A stretch of 64,000 nt of DNA from Mycobacterium lepromatosis (GTDB lineage: Bacteria; Actinomycetota; Actinomycetes; Mycobacteriales; Mycobacteriaceae): assembly GCF_000975265.2 (NCBI RefSeq), contig NZ_CP083405.1, positions 310,001 through 374,000 on the forward strand, in the 5' to 3' direction. Below, in pieces: positions 10,048-19,355 of the stretch. The stretch's first letter is position 1. Each line of letters opens with the position of its first letter. Made by a program: the position numbers and the translations under genes. The notes beneath the pieces were generated by a model that did not search any database, was not told the origin of the DNA, and saw nothing but the letters and a program-made list of their open reading frames with translations.

Positions 10048-10898
10048 GTCCGGCGCCGGTGCAGGTTATCGGGGTTTTGAACGTCACTGACAATTCGTTC
10101 TCGGATGGCGGGCGTTACCTTGATCCTGACGATGCTGTCCAGCACGGCCTGGCAATGGTCGCGGAAGGCGCGGCGATTGTCGACGTCGGTGGCGAATCGA
10201 CCCAGCCCGGTGCTATTAGGACCGATCCTCGAGTTGAGCTCTCTCGTATCGTTCCTGTCGTAAAAGAACTTGCAGCACAGGGGATTACAGTAAGTATTGA
10301 TACTATGCGCGCTGATGTTGCATGTGCGGCGCTGCAAAGCGGTGCACGGATTGTCAACGATGTGTCCGGTGGGCGAGCCGATCCCGCGATGGTTCCTCTG
10401 GTGGCTGAAGCCGGTGTTGCGTGGGTGTTGATGCACTGGCGACTGGTGTCGGCCGACCGGCCGTATGAGGTTCCTAATTACCGTGACGTGGTGGCCGAAG
10501 TGCGTGCCGACCTACTGGCCGGTGTCGATCAGGCGGTGGCCGCAGGTGTCGACCCTGGGAGTCTAGTGATCGATCCCGGGCTTGGATTCGCCAAGACGGG
10601 ACAGCACAATTGGGCGCTGCTGAATGCGTTGCCGGAGTTGGTGGCCACCGGGGTCCCGATTTTACTTGGCGCCTCGCGTAAACGTTTCCTGGGGAGGTTA
10701 TTAGCTGGGGCTGATGGCGGGGTGCGACCGCCGGACGGACGCGAGACGGCGACCGCGGTGATTTCCGCACTTGCAGCCCTACACGGGGCTTGGGGTGTGC
10801 GGGTGCACGACGTGCGGGCCTCGGTCGACGCGCTCAAGGTCGTCGGTGCTTGGCTGCATGCTGGGCCGCAGATTGAAAAGGTTAGACGCGATGGCTGA
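10044..10898 (+). CDS. folP1: Dihydropteroate synthase (FolP1), target of dapsone
   Basis: It condenses 6-hydroxymethyl-dihydropterin pyrophosphate with p-aminobenzoate and is the target of sulfones and sulfonamides. The 284-residue TIM-barrel keeps the N-terminal signature [18 protein letters not shown], the [10 protein letters not shown] and NDVSGG strands, DPGLGFAKT, and GASRKRF near the end. Dapsone-resistance positions Thr53 (ACC, 10200-10202) and Pro55 (CCC, 10206-10208) have the susceptible residues. Between them residue 54 is Gln (CAG), whereas the family, including M. leprae and M. tuberculosis as I recall them, has Arg (ESTRPG). The GTG start overlaps the folE stop, and the end overlaps folB by 8 bases. 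The protein looks intact; the Gln54 effect is unknown. Confidence 0.97.
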   Translation: MSPAPVQVIGVLNVTDNSFSDGGRYLDPDDAVQHGLAMVAEGAAIVDVGGESTQPGAIRTDPRVELSRIVPVVKELAAQGITVSIDTMRADVACAALQSGARIVNDVSGGRADPAMVPLVAEAGVAWVLMHWRLVSADRPYEVPNYRDVVAEVRADLLAGVDQAVAAGVDPGSLVIDPGLGFAKTGQHNWALLNALPELVATGVPILLGASRKRFLGRLLAGADGGVRPPDGRETATAVISALAALHGAWGVRVHDVRASVDALKVVGAWLHAGPQIEKVRRDG

Positions 10899-11289
10899 TC
10901 GAATGGAGTTGCGTGGCTTGACAGTTCATGGACGACACGGAGTCGATGAGATCGAGCGCGCCAACGGACAAGACTTCGTCGTGGACGTCATCTTGTGGAT
11001 CGATCTGGCCGATGCGGCTATGAGCGACGACCTGGCTGATACCCATGACTACGTGGTTCTGGCCGAGCGGGCTGCCGCGATCATCGCCGGCCCACCACGG
11101 AACTTGATCGAGAAGGTCGGCAGCGATATTGCCGACTTCGTGATGGACGACGAACGCGTGCACGCTGTCGAGGTGGTGGTGCACAAGCCGCAAGCGCCGA
11201 TCCCGCAGCAGTTCTCTGATGTGGCGGTGGTAGTTCGGCGGTCGCGGCACGGCGGTCGCGGTTCGGTGATTCCTGCGAGCGTGGTGTGA
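10891..11289 (+). CDS. folB: Dihydroneopterin aldolase (FolB)
   Basis: It cleaves 7,8-dihydroneopterin to 6-hydroxymethyl-7,8-dihydropterin and glycolaldehyde. The 132-residue protein starts [18 protein letters not shown] and keeps the family's catalytic pieces: Glu and Tyr in [15 protein letters not shown], and the active-site Lys in [13 protein letters not shown] longer in-frame extension upstream would lie inside folP, so ATG 10891 is chosen. It overlaps folP by 8 bases and folK by one base, typical of translational coupling. Its length matches mycobacterial FolB. Confidence 0.96.
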   Translation: MADRMELRGLTVHGRHGVDEIERANGQDFVVDVILWIDLADAAMSDDLADTHDYVVLAERAAAIIAGPPRNLIEKVGSDIADFVMDDERVHAVEVVVHKPQAPIPQQFSDVAVVVRRSRHGGRGSVIPASVV

Positions 11290-11864
11290 TGACTCGCGTC
11301 GTACTCTCCATCGGATCTAATCTGGGTGACCGGCTGGCGCGGCTGCAGTCAGTCGTCGATGGGCTCGGTGATGTGGTAGTCGCGGTCTCTCCGGTGTATG
11401 ACACCGTCGCATGGGGCGGCGTGGAGCAGGGCTCGTTCCTCAACGCGGTGTTGATCGCCGACTGCCCGGCGTATGACGCGAAGGCCTGGCTGTGTTGGGC
11501 TCAGGAGCTCGAGCGGAACGCGGGTCGGGTTCGGGGCCAGCGCTGGGGTCCACGCACCCTCGACGTCGATCTGATCTCCTGCTACCAGACTTCGGGCGCT
11601 ACGGCCGGTGTGGTCGAGGTGATTAAGTGCGAAAGTAACTTGACGTTGCCGCATCCGCGGGCTCATCTGCGGGCTTTCGTGCTGGTTCCGTGGTTGGCCG
11701 TCGACTCGAATGCTCAGCTGACCGTCGCTGGGCGAGTGCGACGGGTCGACCGGCTGTTGGCAGAGATGGAGCCGACCGAGCGGGAAGGTGTGCGGTTGAC
11801 CAGGCTGACGCTCAAGCTGAAACGTAGTTCGCCAGCGCGGCTAGTCATTCCGAAATCAGACTGA
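11289..11864 (+). CDS. folK: 6-hydroxymethyl-7,8-dihydropterin pyrophosphokinase (FolK)
   Basis: It transfers pyrophosphate from ATP to 6-hydroxymethyl-dihydropterin, producing the substrate of FolP. The 191-residue protein begins [16 protein letters not shown]. It has FLNAVLIADC, the ELERNAGRVRGQRWGPRTLD segment and the HPPK signature RWGPRTLDVDLI with its two Mg-binding aspartates, then LPHPRAHLRAFVLVPW. ATG 11289 overlaps the folB stop by one base; a GTG three bases earlier is an alternative. The last base overlaps the following membrane-protein gene, continuing the operon. Confidence 0.97.
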   Translation: MTRVVLSIGSNLGDRLARLQSVVDGLGDVVVAVSPVYDTVAWGGVEQGSFLNAVLIADCPAYDAKAWLCWAQELERNAGRVRGQRWGPRTLDVDLISCYQTSGATAGVVEVIKCESNLTLPHPRAHLRAFVLVPWLAVDSNAQLTVAGRVRRVDRLLAEMEPTEREGVRLTRLTLKLKRSSPARLVIPKSD

Positions 11865-12340
11865 TGGGACCGACCCGGAAACGTGACCTGACGGCCGCGA
11901 TGATCGGCGCTGCGGTGGTGGGTTATCTGTTAGTGTTTGTGCTGTACCGGTGGTTTCCACCCATCACCGCGTGGACTGGTCTGTCGTTGTTTGCGGTTGC
12001 TATCGCCGAGGCGCTGTGGGCACGCTACGTGCGGGCCAAGATCAGCGATGGTGAGATCGGCAATGGCCCCGGTTGGCTGCACCCGCTAGCGGTAGCACAC
12101 AGCCTGATGGTTGCCAAGGCGTCGGCCTGGGTGGGTGCGCTGGTGCTGGGTTGGTGGGTCGGTGTATTGGTGTACTTTTTGCCGCGGTGGCCGTGGCTGC
12201 CGGTTGCCGACAAGGACACTTCTGGAACGGTTGTGGCGGCCCTCAGCGCCTTAGCGTTACTAGTTGCGGCCTTATGGCTGCAACATTGCTGCAAATCTCC
12301 GCAACACCCCACCGAGCACGGTGAGGGTGCCGAAAATTAG
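11864..12340 (+). CDS. DUF3180 family membrane protein (Rv3605c-like)
   Basis: A conserved actinobacterial membrane protein of unknown function, 158 residues. Hydrophobic segments are visible at about 10-30 (AAMIGAAVVGYLLVFVL), 33-52, 82-110 (VAKASAWVGALVLGWWVGVL) and 122-142 (VVAALSALALLVAALWL), so four membrane passes. The C-terminus is a short hydrophilic tail. The ATG overlaps the folK stop by one base, so it is the last gene of the ftsH-fol transcription unit. A 146-base gap separates it from the next gene. Its place after folK is conserved in mycobacteria, but that does not show a role in folate metabolism. Confidence 0.9.
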   Translation: MGPTRKRDLTAAMIGAAVVGYLLVFVLYRWFPPITAWTGLSLFAVAIAEALWARYVRAKISDGEIGNGPGWLHPLAVAHSLMVAKASAWVGALVLGWWVGVLVYFLPRWPWLPVADKDTSGTVVAALSALALLVAALWLQHCCKSPQHPTEHGEGAEN

Positions 12341-12486
12341 CTTGCTCGCCAACGTTGCGGACCGCCAAGCGTAGCTTTGGTTAGCAGCCGGGCACTTCTA
12401 CCGCAGTTTGACCCGCGATTGACGCAGGTGGGAATCGCGAGACTGGCGCGACACGCGGATTGACCCTGCCCGGGTACAGTCAGGCC

Positions 12487-13785
12487 ATGACCGTTCTGTC
12501 TCGCGGCGCCCGGGTCCGGCGCAGCGGCCGCAGGCCGGGTTGGGTGCTCTTGACGGTGTTGCTGATCCTCGCGATGGGGGCTAGTTCCGCACTAGTTTTC
12601 ACCAATCGGGTGGAACTTCTCAGGCTCGCGGTGATCTTGGCGCTCTGGGCCGCAGCCGCCGGCGCTTTTGTGTCGGTGTTTTACCGTCGGCAGAGCGACG
12701 TGGATCAGTCTCGGGTGCGTAATCTCAAGCTCGTCTACGATCTGCAGTTGGATCGAGAAATCTCGGCCCGCCGCGAATATGAGTTGACGGTGGAGTCCCA
12801 ATTGCGTCGCGAGCTGGCCTCCGAGCTGCGTGCTCAGGCCGCCGACGAAGTGGTGGCACTGCGGGCTGAGCTGACAGCGTTACGAACCAACCTGGAGATC
12901 TTGTTCGACACGGACCTTCAGCACCGCCCGGCATTGGCGGGTGTGGAGACACCGCAGACAAAAGCTGCCCCCCCAATGTGCGCTTATAGTGATTGGGCCC
13001 GCGATGGCCAGAGCAAGCCCGTCGACTGGGTGCCCAGTAATCGGGTTACGTCGGTTCGCCAAGACCGGGTGACCAACCGCACCGACGACACCTCGATCAT
13101 CGACGTCCACGAGGAACCGCTGTTGCCGCCTCGAGAGCAGGAGCTCTCTCAGGAGGAGTTGGGACCTCATTTTGAGGACTCGCCGTCACAGTCGGATTCG
13201 CGGTTAGAACCCCGTCACCGGCCGCCACCATCAACCCCACTACAGGAACTGCTACAACCGCATATGCAGGATTGGCAACCGGTCACCGCCGACGAACAGT
13301 GGCTGCCTCATGATACACAAGACGGTACCTGGGCGGGCGTCGAGTCCGCGAGTGCTTCGGTTGCCACCCCGTCGGGTAGTTGTCGGCGGTCCCGCCATTC
13401 CTGCCCGGACGAAGCTGCGGCAGGCCCGCCTGGCGAAGTCGAGACCGCGCAGCAGCACATTGAGTCGGGTCGCCGGGCGCGGTCGCGTCACTCCGCCGAA
13501 TATCGCGCGTACAGCATCGAGGGCGTCACTCCCGAAGGCAGCACCCCGATCAGCCAGCCGCCGCCACCTGCTGGTCCTGCTTTCGCCGAGCAGCCACCAC
13601 GACTAGTGCCGGCGTCGCCTTTTGATCCGGTACCCCGGCACCGCAGCGCGGATCTCTCGGCGGACGGGGTGAAGGGACGTGACTTAGCAGCCGGTGGACA
13701 GTCGGTCGCCGATTTGATGGCGCGGTTAGGGGCCGAGTCGACCGATAGTGGCCGGCGTCGCAGACGTGAGGGCCGTAACGCATGA
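12487..13785 (+). CDS. Membrane protein with coiled coil and long Pro/Ser-rich tail (Rv3604c-like, DUF6779)
   Basis: Conserved mycobacterial protein of unknown function, about 432 residues from ATG 12487. A TTG nine codons upstream is possible but has no better signal. A basic N-terminus (RGARVRRSGRRPG) is followed by two membrane segments (LLTVLLILAMGASSALVF and LAVILALWAAAAGAFVSVF). A charged heptad-rich coiled coil of about 80 residues comes next (REYELTVESQLRRELASEL, VVALRAELTALRTNLEIL). The rest is a low-complexity, Pro/Ser/Arg/Glu-rich and probably disordered region ending in ADLMARLGAE. It overlaps the next gene by four bases (ATGA). Confidence 0.88.
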   Translation: MTVLSRGARVRRSGRRPGWVLLTVLLILAMGASSALVFTNRVELLRLAVILALWAAAAGAFVSVFYRRQSDVDQSRVRNLKLVYDLQLDREISARREYELTVESQLRRELASELRAQAADEVVALRAELTALRTNLEILFDTDLQHRPALAGVETPQTKAAPPMCAYSDWARDGQSKPVDWVPSNRVTSVRQDRVTNRTDDTSIIDVHEEPLLPPREQELSQEELGPHFEDSPSQSDSRLEPRHRPPPSTPLQELLQPHMQDWQPVTADEQWLPHDTQDGTWAGVESASASVATPSGSCRRSRHSCPDEAAAGPPGEVETAQQHIESGRRARSRHSAEYRAYSIEGVTPEGSTPISQPPPPAGPAFAEQPPRLVPASPFDPVPRHRSADLSADGVKGRDLAAGGQSVADLMARLGAESTDSGRRRRREGRNA

Positions 13786-14828
13786 CACCGGGTCTCGCCT
13801 GTCAAATCGGCGACCGTCATAGTGACCGTCCGGTACCCCCTGCCATGGGACTGGAACGAACCAACAAACATGTGAGGCCTTCTGCAATGGTGCAGTTCGA
13901 CGGTTTGCACTCGGTCAGGCTCGAGGCTGGGGTCCTCTCTATCGGCTGGGTGGTTACTGTGCTGGGTGTCGCATTGGAGCGTGCTGACCACGTCGTGTTG
14001 GCATGCAGCGTCGTCTTCCGTGTGTCGCGGCAGCGGGCGCAGCGTAGGTTGCCCGAAACCTCAGTGGCCTCGCCGGCCAGGGTGGCCTCCAGTGCTAGGC
14101 TGCTGCTGTTGGCTGTTCCCGACTGTGAACTCGCCGGACTGGTGTCCGGTGTGGCTGCAACTTCGGTGGTGCGACCCGGGATGATCGTGGCGTACACTTC
14201 GGGGGCTAACGGGGGCACTATCCTCGCGCAGCTGGGCGAGGATAGCTGTATTCCGTTGGGAATTCATCCGGCGATGACGTTCACCGGCTCCGACGAGGAC
14301 CTCAGCCGATTGCCGGATACCAGCTTCGGTATTACCACGACCGATGAGGTCGGGGTCGGGTATGCGATCGCGCAGTCATTGGTTTTGGAGATGGGCGGAC
14401 AGCTGTTCTGTGTCGTAAAGGACGCTCGTATCCTCTGCCATGCCATTTTGGACCATGTGGACAACCACATCGTGACGGTGTTCGCCGACGCGCTTGAGGC
14501 GCTGCGGGTCGTGCTGCGCGGTAGCGAACTACTCGAGCTGGGGGTACTTCCAGCTTGCGGGGGCGAGGTCGTCGACGATCAGTTCGGCAATACCGCCGAA
14601 CTAATCTTTGGGCCATTGGCCCGGGCGGCGTGCGAGAACACCGCGCAGCGCGGCCAAGCTGCGCTCACCAGACTGGTCGACCGCGGTGATGCGGACGCGG
14701 TAGCGGGACACTTGGTCGCGTTGATGCGGATTGGCCCAGAACTGGCTCAGGCGTATCGGGTGAATGCCTTACGGGCGGCCCAGTGCGCCCATGCTCCCGA
14801 CGATGTCGTTGAGGCGGTGGCGCCATGA
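13782..14828 (+). CDS. DUF2520 / Rossmann-like protein upstream of panC (Rv3603c-like)
   Basis: The family is built like a small NAD(P)-dependent reductase (N-terminal Rossmann fold plus a helical DUF2520 domain) and is usually placed before panC; its reaction is not established. The helical part is well kept: [68 protein letters not shown]. The N-terminal dinucleotide motif is eroded: where I recall GxISAGRVGTALG the sequence is [13 protein letters not shown]. The start is uncertain. ATG 13782 overlaps the previous stop (348 residues), while ATG 13887 gives the usual shorter N-terminus ([15 protein letters not shown]). It overlaps panC by four bases. It may be functional or in early decay. 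Confidence 0.85.
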   Translation: MTPGLACQIGDRHSDRPVPPAMGLERTNKHVRPSAMVQFDGLHSVRLEAGVLSIGWVVTVLGVALERADHVVLACSVVFRVSRQRAQRRLPETSVASPARVASSARLLLLAVPDCELAGLVSGVAATSVVRPGMIVAYTSGANGGTILAQLGEDSCIPLGIHPAMTFTGSDEDLSRLPDTSFGITTTDEVGVGYAIAQSLVLEMGGQLFCVVKDARILCHAILDHVDNHIVTVFADALEALRVVLRGSELLELGVLPACGGEVVDDQFGNTAELIFGPLARAACENTAQRGQAALTRLVDRGDADAVAGHLVALMRIGPELAQAYRVNALRAAQCAHAPDDVVEAVAP

Positions 14829-15766
14829 CGAACAGTCGGCCGCCCGTATTCAACCCGGACGGGCTCAATGTGTACTCGACACCCCGAGACGTCACCAACG
14901 TCAGCAGCGCGCTGCGTCACACCGGCCGTCGGGTGATGCTGGTGCCGACGATGGGTGCGCTGCACAACGGGCACCGGGCCCTGGTGCGTGCGGCTAAACG
15001 TGTGCCCGGTTCGGTGGTTGTGGTGTCGATCTTCGTTAACCCGCTGCAATTCAGTGCCACGGAAGACCTCGACGCTTACCCACGCACCCTCGACGATGAT
15101 TTGGCTCTACTGCGCGCTGAAGATGTCGAGATCGTGTTCACACCAAGCACCGCGGCGATGTATCCCCACGGATTGCGCACCACCGTACATCCCGGGGCGT
15201 TAGCGTTCGAGCTCGAAGGTAATGCGCGGCCAACCCATTTCGGCGGTGTGCTGACCGTCGTGCTCAAACTGCTCCAGATCGTGCGGCCTGATCGGGTTTT
15301 TTTCGGAGAAAAAGATTACCAGCAGCTGGTCCTCATCCGGCAGATGGTCGCCGATCTGAATGTCGACGTTGTCGTGGTCGGCGTACCGACCGTGCGCGAA
15401 GTCGACGGGCTGGCGATGTCGTCACGCAACTGCTATTTGGATTCCGTGCAGCGCGACCTGGCCTCAGCGCTGTCGGCTGCGCTGACGGCCGGGGTGCACG
15501 CCGCGACCGGGGGGGCGCAGGCTGCGCTGGACGCAGCCCGCGCGGTGCTGGACGCTACACCCGGCCTTGTGGTCGATTACGTGGAGCTACGCGATGCCGG
15601 GCTCGGCCCGGTGCGCGACAATGCGTTAGGCCGGTTGCTGGTGGCGGCCAGGCTTGGCACCACCAGACTACTCGACAACATCTCGATTGAGATCAGAAAT
15701 TTCTCCGGCATCGCTGGTCCGGACGAATTTCGGGTTGAACACGCCCAAACACCTTGGATGAAGTGA
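14825..15766 (+). CDS. panC: Pantothenate synthetase (PanC)
   Basis: It joins pantoate and beta-alanine through a pantoyl-adenylate in the cytoplasm. The 313-residue protein carries the ATP-binding HIGH-like motif [17 protein letters not shown], the SIFVNPLQF segment, FGEKDYQQL, and the KMSKS-like MSSRNCYLD. Its length agrees with mycobacterial PanC. The ATG overlaps the stop of the DUF2520 gene (ATGA), and its TGA overlaps the panD start by one base. With panD directly downstream making beta-alanine, the two genes supply both halves of the final pantothenate step. Confidence 0.98.
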   Translation: MTNSRPPVFNPDGLNVYSTPRDVTNVSSALRHTGRRVMLVPTMGALHNGHRALVRAAKRVPGSVVVVSIFVNPLQFSATEDLDAYPRTLDDDLALLRAEDVEIVFTPSTAAMYPHGLRTTVHPGALAFELEGNARPTHFGGVLTVVLKLLQIVRPDRVFFGEKDYQQLVLIRQMVADLNVDVVVVGVPTVREVDGLAMSSRNCYLDSVQRDLASALSAALTAGVHAATGGAQAALDAARAVLDATPGLVVDYVELRDAGLGPVRDNALGRLLVAARLGTTRLLDNISIEIRNFSGIAGPDEFRVEHAQTPWMK

Positions 15767-16194
15767 TGTTACGGACGATGCTGAAGTCTAAGATCCATCG
15801 CGCCACCGTCACGCAGGCTTACCTGCACTATGTCGGCTCAGTGACCATCGACGCCGATTTGATGGACGCTGCGGACCTGCTCGAGGGGGAACAGGTCACC
15901 ATCGTTGACATCGATAACGGTGCTCGGCTCGTCACTTACGCAATTGCTGGCGAACGTGGCACCGGTGTGATTGGAATCAATGGTGCCGCAGCGCATCTCG
16001 TTCATCCGGGCGATCTGGTAATCCTGATCTCCTATGGGACCATAGAAGACGCCGAGGCGCGCGTCTATCAGCCGCGGATTGTGTTCGTCGACGCCGACAA
16101 CAAGCCGATCGATCTGGGCCACGATCCCGGCTCCGTGCCCGTGGACATATCTGTCACTGCCGAACTATTTGATCCCCGGATCGGTGTGCGGTAA
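15766..16194 (+). CDS. panD: Aspartate 1-decarboxylase proenzyme (PanD)
   Basis: It makes beta-alanine from aspartate for pantothenate synthesis, using a pyruvoyl group formed by self-cleavage. Starting at ATG 15766 ([16 protein letters not shown]), the cleavage site Gly24-Ser25 lies in [13 protein letters not shown] and is intact. [30 protein letters not shown] and PRIVFVD are also present. The 142 residues match the family. Earlier in-frame GTG and TTG codons lie inside panC and are rejected. The C-terminal tail, thought to bear on pyrazinoic-acid binding in M. tuberculosis, differs here ([19 protein letters not shown]). CoaX starts two bases after the stop. Confidence 0.97.
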   Translation: MLRTMLKSKIHRATVTQAYLHYVGSVTIDADLMDAADLLEGEQVTIVDIDNGARLVTYAIAGERGTGVIGINGAAAHLVHPGDLVILISYGTIEDAEARVYQPRIVFVDADNKPIDLGHDPGSVPVDISVTAELFDPRIGVR

Positions 16195-16196
16195 CT

Positions 16197-16988
16197 GTGC
16201 TGCTGGCCATCGACGTCCGCAACACGCATACCGTCGTCGGATTGCTGTCCGGATCCAAGAAGCATGCAAAAGTCGTGCAGCAATGGCGGATCCGCACTGA
16301 ATCCGAGGTTACTGCGGACGAACTAGCCTTGATCATCGACGGCTTGATCGGTGATGATTCCGAGCGACTCGTCGGCGCTACCGCGTTGTCCACCGTACCG
16401 TCGGTGCTGCACGAGGTGCGGATCATGCTCGATCAGTACTGGCCGGCGGTGCCGCATGTGCTGATCGAGCCGGGGGTACGCACCGGTATCCCGCTGCTGG
16501 TCGATAATCCGAAAGAAGTGGGCGCCGATCGGATCGTGAACTGCCTAGCGGCGTTCCACAAGTTCGGTCAAGCTGTTATTGTGGTCGATTTTGGGTCGTC
16601 GATCTGCGTAGACGTGGTGTCGGCCAAGGGGGAGTTTCTGGGCGGTGCCATTGCGCCCGGAGTGCAGGTGTCTTCGGATGCCGCGGCGGCCCGCTCTGCT
16701 GCGCTGCGCCGCGTCGAGTTGGCCCGACCCCGTTCGGTGGTTGGTAAAAACACGGTCGAATGTATGCAGGCTGGTGCGTTGTTCGGCTTTGCTGGGCTGG
16801 TCAATGGCTTAGTTGACCGTATGCGCCAGGACGTGGAGAGATTTTCCGACGACTTAGGTGATCGGGTTGCGGTCGTGGTGACCGGACATACCGCGCCGCT
16901 GCTGCTGCCCGAGCTGTATACCGTCGACCACTACGACCGCCACCTGACTCTGCATGGCCTGCGACTAGTCTTCGAACGCAATCGGTAG
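16197..16988 (+). CDS. coaX: Type III pantothenate kinase (CoaX)
   Basis: Members of this ASKHA-fold family phosphorylate pantothenate, the first step to CoA. The 263-residue protein begins with GTG and shows the N-terminal phosphate-binding [16 protein letters not shown], then [18 protein letters not shown] with its catalytic Asp, [13 protein letters not shown], and [13 protein letters not shown]. The motif GSSICVDVV has Ser-Ser-Ile where many family members have Thr-Ala-Thr. In M. tuberculosis the type I enzyme CoaA is considered the main kinase and the CoaX orthologue may be inactive, so activity here is open. It lies two bases after panD and ahead of lysS. Confidence 0.93.
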   Translation: MLLAIDVRNTHTVVGLLSGSKKHAKVVQQWRIRTESEVTADELALIIDGLIGDDSERLVGATALSTVPSVLHEVRIMLDQYWPAVPHVLIEPGVRTGIPLLVDNPKEVGADRIVNCLAAFHKFGQAVIVVDFGSSICVDVVSAKGEFLGGAIAPGVQVSSDAAAARSAALRRVELARPRSVVGKNTVECMQAGALFGFAGLVNGLVDRMRQDVERFSDDLGDRVAVVVTGHTAPLLLPELYTVDHYDRHLTLHGLRLVFERNR

Positions 16989-17101
16989 GCGCAGCGTTGC
17001 CGGTTGAAGACGGCGCGCTGACGACAGCTGGCAGCGCGCACGTGATGTTGCTCTACGTCACTGAACAGTGCCGACGTGAGGTCATTATAAGCTGGCACGT
17101 C

Positions 17102-18625
17102 GTGAACGCTGACCCGTGGGATACGGATGCTGCTCTTCCTGAGCAGTTTCGGATTCGCCGGGACAAGCGTGCTCGTTTGTTGGCGGAAGGGCGCGACCCG
17201 TATCCGGTCGCCATCGAACGCACCCATACCCTAGCTGAGGTTCGTGCAGCCTATTCTGACCTGACGACCGACTCCGCTACCGATGACATCGTTGGTATCG
17301 CGGGTCGGGTGATATTCGCCCGTAATTCGGGGAAACTGTGCTTTGCGACACTGCAGGACGGTGATGGCACCAACCTGCAGGTGATGATCAGCCTCGACAA
17401 GGTTGGTGCCGAAGCGCTTTACGCGTGGAAAACTGACGTCGATCTTGGCGACATCGTTTATGTACACGGGAACGTGATTAGCTCGCGTCGTGGCGAGTTA
17501 TCAGTTCTTGCCGATTCCTGGCAGATGACATCCAAGTCGTTGCGGCCACTGCCCGTCGCGCATAAGGAGATGAGTGAAGAATCGCGGGTGCGACAGCGTT
17601 ATGTCGACCTGATTGTTTGCCCGCAAACGCGAACAGTAGCTCGTCAGAGAATCGCCGTTATCCGTGCTATACGGACTGCGTTAGAACGACGCGGGTTTCT
17701 CGAAGTTGAGACGCCTATGTTGCAGACGTTGGCTGGCGGTGCTGCGGCCCGGCCGTTCGTAACACATTCCAATGCCCTGGACGTCGATCTGTACTTGCGG
17801 ATCGCACCTGAACTGTTCCTCAAGCGATGCATAGTCGGTGGTTTCGACAAGGTCTTCGAACTTAATCGAGTGTTTCGAAACGAAGGCGCCGATTCTACGC
17901 ATTCTCCGGAATTTTCCATGCTAGAGATCTACCAGACTTACGGAACCTATGACGATTCGGCGGTCGTTACCCGAGAACTTATTCAAGAGGTGGCCGACGA
18001 GGCGATCGGGACCAGACAACTGCTGATGCCCGACGACAGCGTCTACGACATAGATGGAGAATGGGCGACGATACAAATGTATCCATCCCTGTCTGCTGTG
18101 CTGGGTGAAGAGATCACGCCGCAGACGTCGGTCGATCGGCTGCGAGCCATCGCGGATCGGCTTGGCCGCGAGATTGGCCCAAACATTCTTGACAAGCCCA
18201 GTTACGGACATGGAAAACTCGTCGAGGAACTATGGGAGCACACAGTGGGCAACACCCTGAGCGCGCCCACATTTGTTAAAGATTTTCCGGTAGAGACAAC
18301 TCCTTTGACCCGCCAGCATCGAAGCATCCCCGGAGTGACCGAGAAGTGGGATCTTTACCTGCGGGGAGTTGAACTGGCCACGGGATACTCTGAATTAAAC
18401 GATCCGGTCGTACAGCGGGAAAGATTTGGTCAACAAGTTCGTGCTGCAGCCGTCGGGGAAGATGAGGCGATGGCACTTGATGAGGAATTTTTAGCGGCAT
18501 TGGAGTACGCGATGCCGCCATGCACTGGAACTGGAATGGGTATCGACCGGTTGTTGATGTCTTTGACTGGACTGTCAATTAGGGAGACCGTTTTGTTCCC
18601 GATTGTTCGGCCGCACTCCAACTGA
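17102..18625 (+). CDS. lysS: Class II lysyl-tRNA synthetase (LysS)
   Basis: It charges tRNA-Lys. GTG 17102 gives 507 residues, the length of mycobacterial LysS; an open extension of 35 codons upstream (to 16997) lacks support. An OB-fold anticodon-binding domain (about 60-165: [20 protein letters not shown]) is followed by the class II core. Motif 1 lies around [13 protein letters not shown], motif 2 at [20 protein letters not shown], and motif 3 at [13 protein letters not shown]. The family's RPLP and [18 protein letters not shown] linker is intact. The gene ends the plus-strand fol/pan block; a 105-base gap precedes lsr2. Confidence 0.97.
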   Translation: MNADPWDTDAALPEQFRIRRDKRARLLAEGRDPYPVAIERTHTLAEVRAAYSDLTTDSATDDIVGIAGRVIFARNSGKLCFATLQDGDGTNLQVMISLDKVGAEALYAWKTDVDLGDIVYVHGNVISSRRGELSVLADSWQMTSKSLRPLPVAHKEMSEESRVRQRYVDLIVCPQTRTVARQRIAVIRAIRTALERRGFLEVETPMLQTLAGGAAARPFVTHSNALDVDLYLRIAPELFLKRCIVGGFDKVFELNRVFRNEGADSTHSPEFSMLEIYQTYGTYDDSAVVTRELIQEVADEAIGTRQLLMPDDSVYDIDGEWATIQMYPSLSAVLGEEITPQTSVDRLRAIADRLGREIGPNILDKPSYGHGKLVEELWEHTVGNTLSAPTFVKDFPVETTPLTRQHRSIPGVTEKWDLYLRGVELATGYSELNDPVVQRERFGQQVRAAAVGEDEAMALDEEFLAALEYAMPPCTGTGMGIDRLLMSLTGLSIRETVLFPIVRPHSN

Positions 18626-18730
18626 ACTGTTCATGTTGTGTCGAGATTGAGTATGCGGTGTTCTTATGGCAGATTAGTATCTGGGGAGGTTTGATCCAAA
18701 CTGCTTAGGAAGAAACGTGAGGGTAAGATA

Positions 18731-19069
18731 ATGGCGAAGAAAGTGACCGTCACCTTGGTCGATGATTTCGATGGTGCGGGCGCCGCCGATGAAACGGTCG
18801 AATTCGGGCTTGACGGGGTGACCTACGAGATTGACCTTACGAACAAGAATGCCGCGAAACTGCGCGGCGATCTGAGGCAATGGGTGTCCGCCGGACGCCG
18901 CGTCGGCGGTCGGCGGCGAGGCCGTTCCAATTCTGGACGCAGCCGTGGGGCGATCGATCGCGAACAGAGCGCGGCGATCCGTGAATGGGCTCGTCGGAAC
19001 GGGCATAATGTGTCGACTCGTGGTCGTATTCCGGCCGACGTTATCGACGCATTCCATGCGGCGACTTAA
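18731..19069 (+). CDS. lsr2: Lsr2, H-NS-like nucleoid protein
   Basis: A DNA-bridging xenogeneic silencer and global regulator that binds AT-rich DNA through its minor groove; it was first known as a leprosy antigen. The 112-residue protein has an N-terminal beta/helix oligomerisation domain ([15 protein letters not shown] to about residue 55), a basic linker ([18 protein letters not shown]) and a C-terminal helical domain. The AT-hook-like Arg97-Gly98-Arg99 lies in [14 protein letters not shown] ribosome-binding sequence GTGAGGGTAAG precedes ATG by a few bases. It is followed by a strong terminator hairpin, so it is probably transcribed as its own unit. The loss of most foreign or virulence genes around it may reduce its targets, which is inference. 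Confidence 0.98.
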   Translation: MAKKVTVTLVDDFDGAGAADETVEFGLDGVTYEIDLTNKNAAKLRGDLRQWVSAGRRVGGRRRGRSNSGRSRGAIDREQSAAIREWARRNGHNVSTRGRIPADVIDAFHAAT

Positions 19070-19080
19070 AAAGTTGCGTA

Positions 19081-19122
19081 TTGACACCCGGACCCTTAGT
19101 GCCCGGGCGTCAATAACTTTTG
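19081..19122 (+). terminator. Intrinsic terminator after lsr2
   Basis: Eleven bases after the lsr2 stop, an inverted repeat pairs ttgacacccgga (19081-19092) with cccgggcgtcaa (19102-19113), 10 of 12 pairs matching. A T-rich run (taacttttgttgcttt) follows. This is the clearest rho-independent terminator in the window and separates lsr2 from clpC. Confidence 0.8.
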
Positions 19123-19355
19123 TTGCTTTCGTTGTTGGCAAACTGATCGTCAGCAGCTGGCGGATAAGATTCGGCGGTTTCCTCGTTTCTGGGGTTAAGA
19201 ACCTGGTGTCGTAGGGCTGAGGCCTCAGATACTTCAAGCCACTGGAAACGGCAATGTTGCCGACCATTACAGTGGACGACAGGTACACGGTTCCGGCCCC
19301 TGGGCTAGAACGGGTCGTATTTATGTTATGGTGTAGGAAGAGCAGGTAACCGCCG

